Virus record (IMG/VR): IMGVR_UViG_3300043411_001923
Location: 1 to 33,348 of that record
Source of the DNA: a virus
Length of the DNA stretch: 33,348 nt
Direction: 5' to 3' (one strand)
Below the pieces are notes generated by a model. That model saw only the letters and a list, made by a program, of their open reading frames with translations, was not told where the DNA came from and ran no database searches. Within the stretch, counting starts at the first letter, position 1. Each line of letters begins with the position of its first letter. Shown in pieces: positions 1-8,289 of the stretch. Both the position numbers and the translations under genes were made by a program.

Positions 1-3000
1 CATCGCCGGAGCATTCGCTGGAGCCAACGTGCTGGCGGCAGGCAACCAGCGCCTGACCCGCATCGAGGACTCGACGGCGGCACTGGAGATCCAGCTCGGC
101 GGCGCCGCCAAGGCTGCCGACCTCGTAGCGGACATCCTGAAGACCGTGAACGGCACCCCGTTCACGCTCGACCAGTTCGTGGAGGCTGGCCGTACCCTGG
201 TCACCTTCGGCACCGCTGCCGAGAAGATCCCGACCTACCTGACCGCCATCGGTGAAGCTGCCGCTGGATCCGGTCAGGGCATCGAGGCCGTGGGCACCAT
301 CACCGACGTCTTCGCCAAGATGCAGATCGCCGGTCGAGCCACGACCGACGACTGGCAGCGTCTCGGGTTCGTGGGCGTCAACGCTCTGAAGATCTGGGGC
401 AACGCCTCGGGCAAGACCACGGCCGAGATGCAGAAGCTGGTCACCGACGGCGCCGTTCCCGCCGAGCAGGCCATCAATCAGCTCATCGAGGGCATCACCA
501 ACGGCAGCGACGGCGTAGCGGGCAAGGTCAACAAGCTCGGCGGCTCCATGGAGAAGCTGCGCAACACCTTCTCTGGCGCCGCTGGTGGTCTGTCTGCAGC
601 TTCCGCCCGTCTCGGTGTGGCCTTCCTGGAGCCGTTCCGCCCCACCACGGTGGCACTCCTACAGACCGCTACCGATGCCCTGGATGCACTCGCCCCGGTG
701 GTGCGCAACGTCCTGACCAGCGTCACGGACACCTCGGCAGTGAAGAACTTCATCGAGGCTGTGAGCGGCGTCCCCGCCACCTTCGACAGCATCAGCGCTG
801 CCCTGAAGAGTGGTGGTATCGAGGGTGCCCTGAACAGGATCATCGATCTGAGTGGCCCTCTGAAGGGGACCCTCGGGTCGATCTTCAGCAACGTGCAGAC
901 CAGCATCGCTCCGCTCGGCAGGGTGCTGCAGGAGATTGCTGCTGGCTTCGGCGATGCCGCCAAGGTCCTCGGTACCGGCTTCTTCGCCGCTCTGCGGTTG
1001 GCCGTCAACGTGATCGCTCGGGTGGTGCAGCTCCTCGACAAGATGAAGCCCCTCGTCAAGGCTGTTGCTACCGCCTTCGCAGTGCTCTTCGTGGTGAAGC
1101 GCTTCGAGGCATTCAACTCCGTGATCCAGCGACTGAACGGACTCACCGGGGCCGCTGCCGAGGCCGCTCGGGAGAGCGCTTCGGCACAGCTCAAAGAGGC
1201 TGCCGCCACCAACGTCAACACCGCATCGAAGGCTCGGCTCATCCGAGCGCAGCAAGCGGCCAACGCACAGGCGGAGGTCGTAACTGCATCCCTCGCTGCA
1301 CAGTCACGTGCGGCACAGGCTGGGGCACCGGCATTCCCTGGTCTCGCCAACGCCCCGATCACCCTGACCCCACAGTTCGATGAAGCCACACGCTCGGCCA
1401 GCAGGGTCGGCCCGGCGCTGAGCCGTGGCATCACTCGGGCCAAGACAGCCATCACCGACTTCGCTACCGCATTCAAGGCAGAGATCCTCACCGCCATCGC
1501 AATCATCGTTGTGACGCTGGCGAACGATCTTGCGGTCAGTGTACGAGAGACCGGCAAGAAGATCGGCCGTGACCAGGTTCGAGACTCCCAGGTCGGCAAG
1601 AACGCTCGTGAGGTTACGAAAGCCTTCCAGGACAACCCCAACGACGGTATCGCTGACGCCATCACCAGCATGGACGACAGCTTCAGGCGATTCCAGGAGT
1701 CACGCGCCGGGTTGCGGAGTGAGATCGCCGCCCAGCAGGACATCCTCAACTCCAAGGACGGTCTAGCTGGACTCGGCAGGAAGTTCGCTGGTGGCGTTGA
1801 CACTGTTGGCCTGGCGATCGGCGACGCCCTGGGGGTCCCCGGGGTCGAGAACGGGTCCTTCGACGGCTGGATCCGTGAGATGACGGTGGCCGCTGGCAAG
1901 AAGGAAGAGCTGAACGCACAGAACCGGGAACTGACGGAGTCCTTCGTCGCCGAGACCCGAGGCTGGGGCACACTGTCCACTGCCATCAAGGCGACCGGCA
2001 ACGACATCGAGAAGTTGGGCGCCAAGCGAGTTAGTCCGGAGAACGCCGAAGCGAACATCGAGGCCGTCCGCCAGCGCCTGGTACAGAGCAAGCGGGCAGC
2101 CAACGCTCTCACCGGCAAGGACACCACACCAGACGAACTGGCCGCCATCAGTAAGCAGGCAGCGATCCTCGGGCAGTACGACCTACCCACCCTGGAGGCC
2201 GCCCTGGAGGCCGCTGGGCTGGACCTGGCAACCGTCGACATTAACTCCAAGGAGTTCACCGACGCCATTCAGCAGGCCGCCGCAGCGTCCATCCAGGCCG
2301 CCGCAGCATCTGTCGGTCTCGGTAGCTCGATGGGCGTCATCGCCAAGGCATACGACGATGCCAAGAAAGCTGCCGAGTCGTATATCTCGATCGCCTACGC
2401 TCAGCAGAACTCGTGGATCTCCGGACAGGTGGCTGCAGACAACTTTGACCAGGCACTGGCGGGGCTGCAGTACAGCACGGACTTCACTGCGTCGAATATG
2501 GAGAACATCTCCCAGTCACTGCAGGCGCAGGTTGGTAAGGCGTATGAGGCGGCCACAGCACATGCGATCTTGTCCGGATCCACCGATGTCTCCGGTGATG
2601 CAGCGAAGGCAGCAGCGGCCAAGGAGGCCGAGCTGCGTGACAAGCTCATCGCTACCGAGGTTGCTGCCGGGAAGACCGCTGAGCAGGCGCGTATCCTCGC
2701 TGATGGACTCCTCGGCATCCCTGGCACCGTCACCGTCAGCATCCTGATCGAGGTCCAGGACGGTGAACTGGCCGCCGCCGAGAAGCGCCTCGCCGACCTT
2801 CAGGCCGGGAACAGCCTGTTCAAGGGGGTCTTGCTGCCTGGAGCGAAGGCCAACGTCGACCGTGAGCGTGATGAGAGCCAGGCCCTGAAGTTCTATCGAG
2901 GAATCCTTCAGCGGGACTCCGAGGCCGCTCAGCGGGCGGCAGAGGAGCAGCTCAACTCGACCGCCACACAGCAGGCAGCGGAGCAGGCCCGGGAGGACGC

Positions 3001-3712
3001 CAAGCGTGCCGCCGAAGAGGCTGAGCGTGAGGCCAAGCGTGCCGCAGAGGAGGCCAAGCGCCTGGCTGAAGAGGCCGCACGTGAGGCTGAGCGGGCTGCC
3101 GAGGAGGCGCGTCGCAAGCAGGAGGCCGAGTTGGCGGCATTCCTCCAGATGGTGCAGGGGATCCGGAACGCCTCGGAGCAGATGACCACCTCGTTCGAGA
3201 AGCTGATCGACACCTTCCGGGACAAGCGTCGAGAGCTGATCGGCGACATCACGAAGCGGGTCGAGTTCGGGCAGACCACCTCGGTGGCCCGCCTGATCAG
3301 GAACGCCGACCAGCGCAACGCCACCCTGGCCGAGTCCCAGAAGGGACTCGCTGACCTGCGCAAGCGGGGCCTCTCCGAGGACGCCATCCAGTCGATCGGA
3401 CTCACCGGCAAGTCAGAGGACGCCAGGGCCATCAGGCGGCTCCTGAAGGCGTCTCCGGAGGAGCTGAAGGCACTCAGCTCCTCGGTCGGCAAGCTCGGCG
3501 AGACGGCCACACAGGCGGCCTACAGGGAACAGGGGCAGATCATCGGTCGCGAGATCCGTGACGTGCTCGAAGCCTGGACCGAGACGCCGGGCGTCAGGAA
3601 CCCGAACGTGAGCGTCACCGAGATCCTGAACCTGATCAGGGATGCACGTGGCGACAGCGAGGTTGCGGCCACTCGGATCTCCACACGGCTCGGCGGAACA
3701 GTCAAGCGCTGA
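1..3712 (+). CDS. Tail tape measure protein (5' partial)
   Basis: This is the long structural ruler that sets tail length in siphoviruses and leaves with the DNA at infection. The frame is open to the window edge and reads through the GTG at 29, so the true start lies upstream; at least 1236 residues are present. Visible features are an Ala/Gly-rich helical body, a hydrophobic segment encoded near 1485-1540 (ILTAIAIIVVTLAND), and a long Ala/Glu/Arg/Lys coiled coil encoded at about 2925-3140 built from degenerate AAEEA and REA units. Its length, helix-rich composition, hydrophobic patch and position directly before tail-tip genes are typical of tape measures. It is followed after 16 nt by the distal tail gene. 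I see no lytic domain (NlpC/P60 or transglycosylase) in the visible part. The large open frames on the opposite strand are composition shadows. Confidence 0.93.
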   Translation, partial: IAGAFAGANVLAAGNQRLTRIEDSTAALEIQLGGAAKAADLVADILKTVNGTPFTLDQFVEAGRTLVTFGTAAEKIPTYLTAIGEAAAGSGQGIEAVGTITDVFAKMQIAGRATTDDWQRLGFVGVNALKIWGNASGKTTAEMQKLVTDGAVPAEQAINQLIEGITNGSDGVAGKVNKLGGSMEKLRNTFSGAAGGLSAASARLGVAFLEPFRPTTVALLQTATDALDALAPVVRNVLTSVTDTSAVKNFIEAVSGVPATFDSISAALKSGGIEGALNRIIDLSGPLKGTLGSIFSNVQTSIAPLGRVLQEIAAGFGDAAKVLGTGFFAALRLAVNVIARVVQLLDKMKPLVKAVATAFAVLFVVKRFEAFNSVIQRLNGLTGAAAEAARESASAQLKEAAATNVNTASKARLIRAQQAANAQAEVVTASLAAQSRAAQAGAPAFPGLANAPITLTPQFDEATRSASRVGPALSRGITRAKTAITDFATAFKAEILTAIAIIVVTLANDLAVSVRETGKKIGRDQVRDSQVGKNAREVTKAFQDNPNDGIADAITSMDDSFRRFQESRAGLRSEIAAQQDILNSKDGLAGLGRKFAGGVDTVGLAIGDALGVPGVENGSFDGWIREMTVAAGKKEELNAQNRELTESFVAETRGWGTLSTAIKATGNDIEKLGAKRVSPENAEANIEAVRQRLVQSKRAANALTGKDTTPDELAAISKQAAILGQYDLPTLEAALEAAGLDLATVDINSKEFTDAIQQAAAASIQAAAASVGLGSSMGVIAKAYDDAKKAAESYISIAYAQQNSWISGQVAADNFDQALAGLQYSTDFTASNMENISQSLQAQVGKAYEAATAHAILSGSTDVSGDAAKAAAAKEAELRDKLIATEVAAGKTAEQARILADGLLGIPGTVTVSILIEVQDGELAAAEKRLADLQAGNSLFKGVLLPGAKANVDRERDESQALKFYRGILQRDSEAAQRAAEEQLNSTATQQAAEQAREDAKRAAEEAEREAKRAAEEAKRLAEEAAREAERAAEEARRKQEAELAAFLQMVQGIRNASEQMTTSFEKLIDTFRDKRRELIGDITKRVEFGQTTSVARLIRNADQRNATLAESQKGLADLRKRGLSEDAIQSIGLTGKSEDARAIRRLLKASPEELKALSSSVGKLGETATQAAYREQGQIIGREIRDVLEAWTETPGVRNPNVSVTEILNLIRDARGDSEVAATRISTRLGGTVKR

Positions 3713-3716
3713 CCCG

Positions 3717-3722
3717 TAGACT
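3717..3722 (+). promoter_or_regulatory. Putative -10 box of a leaderless promoter (TAGACT)
   Basis: TAGACT lies in the 16-nt gap after the tape measure stop and exactly 6 nt before the ATG at 3729. There is no Shine-Dalgarno-like purine tract between. An actinobacterial -10 box (TAnnnT) at this distance would start transcription at or next to the A of ATG, giving a leaderless mRNA. The same arrangement recurs at 12298 and 13852. No good -35 is visible. This is inference from pattern. Confidence 0.5.
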
Positions 3723-3728
3723 GGACCC

Positions 3729-5921
3729 ATGCCTGCGTACGGATACCTGCAGTGGGGTGACTGCGGCACCATCATCAATCCCCAGATGACGGTGGACTAC
3801 CTGACCGGCTCGGCGGCGTCCCTGGCGGTGGAGTACCCGCTGGAGGTCACCCTGCTGGATGCCGTACCCTGTGCAGCGGCCTACACCCCGGCCACGTCCG
3901 GCTCCGGGTACCAGGCCCCACACCTCGATCCTGCGCCCTGGTACGACCCCTCGCTGGGTGACGACCCCCTGACCAACCCCTCGGCGCAGTTCCTGGGCGT
4001 CATCATCTCCTCCGTGGAGGGCCTGGACAGCACCGTAGAGCGCAGCATGGAGACCCGGGCGGTAGGTGTGGGCGGAGGCGCCTTCGGCCCGCAGAGGGCG
4101 CTACAGCGTGAGCTGAGGTTCACAGGGACCCTCTACGCCTCGACGTGTCGTGGCATGGAGTACGGAATGACCTGGCTGACCCACACGATGCAGTCCCAGG
4201 GCTGTAGCACCGAGGGCCTGGCGACTCTGGAGCTGTGGACCGGCTGCCCGGACGGCGGCACGAACGACATCGAGCTGCAGGACAGCAGGCTCCAGTTCCG
4301 AGACACCTCTCTCATGAGCGGCCCCAAGTACACCGACGGCCCGTGGGAGACCAGGGCCTGCTTCCTTCGCCAGGTCGAGTGGACGATCGGGTCCGAGTCC
4401 CCGTACCGCTACAAGTGCCCCTACGACAAGGTCGCCGTCTCCGCCCTCAGCGTGGCCCCATCTGGCGACATCCCCATCTGCAACTGGCTGTCGGACTCCA
4501 CCCGTGTGGCCGTTCGTGGGTACCCGTCGTCACGGATGGGTGAGGACGTCCTGAACGTCGAACTGACGGCGGGTAATCGGCCCTTGAACTGTGACATCAG
4601 TGCCTGGGTCAGCCCGTTCGTGGACGCCGACTGTCGCAGCTTCAGCACCCCCCAACTGCGAGCAGAGACCGTCGATGAGGTCGTGAACTACTCGTGGGTG
4701 TACGAGGTCGGTCCAGACGGTTCCTGGACCAGGTACGACATGGCGGACGACGGCAGTTATCGAGGGCTTCCCAGCTACGGTACCGGGATCATGCTCGGCA
4801 CGACCGAGGGACCCGATGACGAAGAGACCTTCAGGGACATCAAGATCATCGCCACCGATGTCTCACCGGCCACCTACTCGTCTCGGCAGGTGAACGGCCT
4901 GCTCTACGCAGCGTCGTTCCGCAACTGCGCCATCATCGGTGCCGACCTGGACGTCAGCTACGTGGTCGACCCGACCACATCGTCGGGCAATCTGCGGCAC
5001 ACCCGTCATCGGGCGATCCGACTCAGCAACTTCACCGGCACCGCTCACATCGAGGGGGTGCGGATTCACGGCAGCACCTTGTACGAGGGCATCGATGCCG
5101 GATCCAAGTACCCCAGCGCTCAGCTCCACCTCCGTGACGTCCTGATCGAGGACGTGCAGATCTCCGGAGCCGACGGCGGCAACGCCGTACTCGTCAACGA
5201 CGGCCTCTACAGCTTCGAGACCGACGGAGTGACCGTGCTGCGCACTCGCAAGAACGGCATCGTGCTCCGACCGACCGACGTCGCTGAGGGTGGCACCGGC
5301 ATCATGCAGGAGGCCACGGTACGGCGGTTCAATGCGACGTCGAACGTAGCGTCGGGTGCGTCGCGTACGATGCTCTACTTCGGCAACCAGACGGCAGGCG
5401 ACCGGAGGACACAGGTTCGGCTGGTCGACTGCTGGAGCGGCTACGACGGGGGCGACAACGCCATCGTGGTAGCGGCAGCCTCGACCGGCGACATCCCTTG
5501 GACAGCCGGGGTGGACGACTACTTCCGAGACTACGCCGAATGGCTCTCTGGATCAGGTGCCGCAGTGTACGGCAGGTTCTACCGAGAGGACCCCACCGCT
5601 GACTTCGTGACTGCGGGGATGGTCGGTGCGGGGCGCTCTGACTTCGACGGTGCTTTCGGCGAAGCCTGCGCCAACTTCATGGTCCGTGATCTGCCGATCG
5701 GGTACCGGCTCGTGATTGACTCCGCCAAGGAGTTGATCAGCGTCTACGACCGAGCGGGCGTGTTGCGTGACGGGTCCCCGTACGTGGCGACCACCATCGC
5801 CACCGGATACCAGTGGCTGATCTTCGACCGGAACCCGATGTGTCTACTCATCAATCAGAGGCACGCCTTCGACGGTGACGGCGCCACCGTGCACGTCACG
5901 CAGACTCACAGGGATCTCTGA
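3729..5921 (+). CDS. Distal-tail-like minor tail protein with inserted beta-helix-like domain
   Basis: This is probably the distal tail or first minor tail protein, at the junction of tail tube and tip. It comes directly after the tape measure, where Dit-type proteins sit. Residues 1 to about 300 look like the tail scaffold, with several cysteines. Residues of roughly 310-590 are a repetitive stretch rich in short beta-strand patterns (for example AIIGADLDVSY, VLIEDVQISG, DGVTVLRTRKNGIVLRP), which resembles a right-handed parallel beta-helix of pectate-lyase type. The C-terminus, from about residue 645 (FMVRDLPIGYRLVIDSAKEL), again looks like tail scaffold. At 730 aa it is much longer than a plain Dit (about 250-350 aa), consistent with a host-recognition or polysaccharide-acting insert. 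I see no obvious catalytic site, so binding and enzyme activity cannot be separated. Its start is a gap gene with no Shine-Dalgarno. The stop overlaps the next start (TGATG). Confidence 0.75.
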   Translation: MPAYGYLQWGDCGTIINPQMTVDYLTGSAASLAVEYPLEVTLLDAVPCAAAYTPATSGSGYQAPHLDPAPWYDPSLGDDPLTNPSAQFLGVIISSVEGLDSTVERSMETRAVGVGGGAFGPQRALQRELRFTGTLYASTCRGMEYGMTWLTHTMQSQGCSTEGLATLELWTGCPDGGTNDIELQDSRLQFRDTSLMSGPKYTDGPWETRACFLRQVEWTIGSESPYRYKCPYDKVAVSALSVAPSGDIPICNWLSDSTRVAVRGYPSSRMGEDVLNVELTAGNRPLNCDISAWVSPFVDADCRSFSTPQLRAETVDEVVNYSWVYEVGPDGSWTRYDMADDGSYRGLPSYGTGIMLGTTEGPDDEETFRDIKIIATDVSPATYSSRQVNGLLYAASFRNCAIIGADLDVSYVVDPTTSSGNLRHTRHRAIRLSNFTGTAHIEGVRIHGSTLYEGIDAGSKYPSAQLHLRDVLIEDVQISGADGGNAVLVNDGLYSFETDGVTVLRTRKNGIVLRPTDVAEGGTGIMQEATVRRFNATSNVASGASRTMLYFGNQTAGDRRTQVRLVDCWSGYDGGDNAIVVAAASTGDIPWTAGVDDYFRDYAEWLSGSGAAVYGRFYREDPTADFVTAGMVGAGRSDFDGAFGEACANFMVRDLPIGYRLVIDSAKELISVYDRAGVLRDGSPYVATTIATGYQWLIFDRNPMCLLINQRHAFDGDGATVHVTQTHRDL

Positions 5922-8272
5922 TGCCTCAGTTCGAGACACCTCCGCATCGTCCAGATAGGTCTACGTTCTGGCGAGAGTCGATCTACTACGCCCGCGTCGA
6001 CGAGCTGCCCGCCAAGCCGGACTCGGCGACGACGATGGCCGCTGCGGCATCCACACAACTGACAGGGTCTCCGGCGGGAGGCGGGCCGCCTCTCGGCACC
6101 TCCCACATCCGGGTTCACGCCGCCAGCCAGGAGGAGTGGGACGGCGGGTACGCCACGTACTACTTCTCCGACACGCTCCCGGCCGGAACACGGGCCGCCG
6201 ACTGGTACACGACGTGGGATGAGAGCCTGGCGTACTTCGGCGGCGACATCAATTTCGTGCAGGGGCGTGACCACGTCTACTTCCCGGATCTCCGCCAGGA
6301 GGGGGCTGTCAAGCAGATCGACCCGTTCCTCGGCACCCTCTTTGGGAACTATCTCCAGTACGTCCCCGTCAACTTCGGCGACCGTCACGCCGTGTGTTGG
6401 TGTGAGGAGGACAGAGAGCTGTTCGAGTGCATCGGCTACTCCGGTCTCGGACCGCAGAGCCAGCGTGGAGCTACCTACAGCTTGGACAGCTACGACCTTC
6501 CGGTCGGGGCGAACGGGACAACACCCGTATCGACCATCGTCATCGGGATTCCAGCAGCCCCGTTCATGTTCACCTACCAGGACCTTCTTGACTGCGGGTC
6601 CACAGGCGATCTGGGGCACATGCTCGGGTTCAGCCTGACGAACTACAAGACTGGATCTCAGTGGCCTGCCCGTAACGGTGACGGACTTCTGGCCTCCGGT
6701 CCTGTCGGCGGCGAGGTCATCCGGCTCCCGGCCGACTACGACCTAGCAGCGCTGCCGAATGACCAGTCGCGTGCCATTGCCCGCACGCTGATGAAGTACG
6801 GGGCGATGCTGTACGACACGGGCGGCATACCCTCGTTCCTGTCACCGAACGATCCGCAGTGGCCGCTGTCGTTCACGAACTCAGTGGGCGACATCTTCCA
6901 GCTCACCGATTTCGAGACGGTCGACATCTCATCGATCTCCGGGGCGCCCAACTCCATCCAGATCGTCGGCGCCACCCCACCGCCAGTCCCACCCACTGCC
7001 GCCGCTAGTTGGACTGCGGACGACAGCCTCACCGTCGCAGTCAGCGCTTCGGCAAGTACCGCTGGTGACGCTGCGATCACCAGCTACTCGTGGGATTGGG
7101 GCGACGGCAGTGCGGATAGCACAGGCGTCACCTCCAGCCACACGTATGCGGCTGCGGGCACCTACACCGTGACCCTGACGGTCACCGATGCTGATGACCT
7201 CACCGATGCAGTTGTCATCGCCGTCGAGACGCCTGCCTTCGTCATCCCCGTCATCCCTGACTGCCCCGAGTATCCGGAGGGGGTCGGTGAACCAGTTGCG
7301 GTCACCACGTACGAGCCGGGCGTCGTTGGTGCCGCTCTCGGCGACGTGTCGACACTGTTCACGACCGGTTGGGTAGAGAACTCCGGGCTGGACGACTCTG
7401 TCGTCCCTGGCCGTCTGTGTGCAGTGCCGATCACGTTGCCGACCGATGCCGCCGAAGTGGTCGTGTCCGGGTCGGCGCGATTCACGTTGACCGACATCTC
7501 TGGCTCATTCGGATCGAGCAACAGCGTGTCGGTGGCACTGTTCCGTGGCCCCATCGGGACCCCCACCCCAGAGGCACTTGCGTTCGACTTCTACCCGGCT
7601 AGCTCGTTCGTCGAGGGCGTCCCCAAGATCCTTTCGTTCACCGTCCCTGTGACGGGTTCGTTCGACGACTTGAATGTGGCGTTCACCGTGCCGTCGAACG
7701 AGGACGGCGCCCAGGGGGCATGGCTGGTCGACGACGCTGTCGTCACTGTCAACGTCTGCGTCGAAGCGCCGGATCCGTGCATCGGACTGGTGCAGGTGGA
7801 GGCAACGCTCGCTGACAGCAGCCGGTCGTTCACTATCACCGAGGGCGAGATCGTGGTGCCGATCGTCTCACAAGGCTTGATGGGCGCCGGATCGATCTAC
7901 AACCCAGCCGGGTCCGGACTTCTGCTCGACGGTGCGCTCTACGGATCGGTCCCCGTCCTACCAGGCGACTCGGTCATCAACTTCGTCGTATCGTTCGGGT
8001 ACGTCGCCGTTGGCGAGGCCGTCCACTTCGCTGTCACCACAACTCCCCCTGCTGCAGCCGTCGACTGCCCCGACGGGCCGACGACCGGCTCGGCTGCTGC
8101 GTATCTCATCGGCATGAACGGTAGCGACGGGACTCTCCTCGGCATGTCGAACCCGCCGGTCGTAGTGGGGGCCGCCCGACCACTAGCGTTCGACGAGACG
8201 ATTCTCGGCACGTACGACGAGGTGATCGTCATGGTCGCTGCGCCCGGCGCTTGCACCACAGGGCCGTCCTGA
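5921..8272 (+). CDS. Minor tail protein with secreted-protein-like domain and PKD domain
   Basis: This is a 783-aa tail-tip protein. Residues of about 100-330 contain FLGTLFGNYLQYVPVNFG, GHMLGFSLTN and RAIARTLMKYGAMLYDTGG. I recognise this pattern from secreted actinobacterial proteins with the form HALR(F/V)xx...RLKADFD...ILRALKxYG; the family's function is unclear to me. Residues of about 350-440 form a PKD-like Ig domain (YSWDWGDGS ... HTYAAAGTYTVTLTVTD). After residue 440 come beta-rich segments, including a possible carbohydrate-binding-like sandwich with paired cysteines (PDC, DPCIG, VDCPDG). The likely role is surface binding at the tail tip. The start overlaps the previous stop by one base (TGATG). 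The domain set suggests acquisition from a bacterial secreted protein. I am confident it is a tail protein from context, but the specific ligand is unknown. Confidence 0.72.
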   Translation: MPQFETPPHRPDRSTFWRESIYYARVDELPAKPDSATTMAAAASTQLTGSPAGGGPPLGTSHIRVHAASQEEWDGGYATYYFSDTLPAGTRAADWYTTWDESLAYFGGDINFVQGRDHVYFPDLRQEGAVKQIDPFLGTLFGNYLQYVPVNFGDRHAVCWCEEDRELFECIGYSGLGPQSQRGATYSLDSYDLPVGANGTTPVSTIVIGIPAAPFMFTYQDLLDCGSTGDLGHMLGFSLTNYKTGSQWPARNGDGLLASGPVGGEVIRLPADYDLAALPNDQSRAIARTLMKYGAMLYDTGGIPSFLSPNDPQWPLSFTNSVGDIFQLTDFETVDISSISGAPNSIQIVGATPPPVPPTAAASWTADDSLTVAVSASASTAGDAAITSYSWDWGDGSADSTGVTSSHTYAAAGTYTVTLTVTDADDLTDAVVIAVETPAFVIPVIPDCPEYPEGVGEPVAVTTYEPGVVGAALGDVSTLFTTGWVENSGLDDSVVPGRLCAVPITLPTDAAEVVVSGSARFTLTDISGSFGSSNSVSVALFRGPIGTPTPEALAFDFYPASSFVEGVPKILSFTVPVTGSFDDLNVAFTVPSNEDGAQGAWLVDDAVVTVNVCVEAPDPCIGLVQVEATLADSSRSFTITEGEIVVPIVSQGLMGAGSIYNPAGSGLLLDGALYGSVPVLPGDSVINFVVSFGYVAVGEAVHFAVTTTPPAAAVDCPDGPTTGSAAAYLIGMNGSDGTLLGMSNPPVVVGAARPLAFDETILGTYDEVIVMVAAPGACTTGPS

Positions 8273-8289
8273 TGGTTCGGAGTCGATAG

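Noticed and set aside
478-2268. 596-codon open frame on the minus strand opposite the tape measure gene
   Set aside because: It is a composition shadow: the Ser/Arg/Ala-rich product has no motifs and the plus strand is a clear tape measure.
2925-3140. Tandem-repeat-like DNA (AAEEA codons) in the tape measure
   Set aside because: It is degenerate coiled-coil coding, ordinary for this protein, not a separate repeat element.
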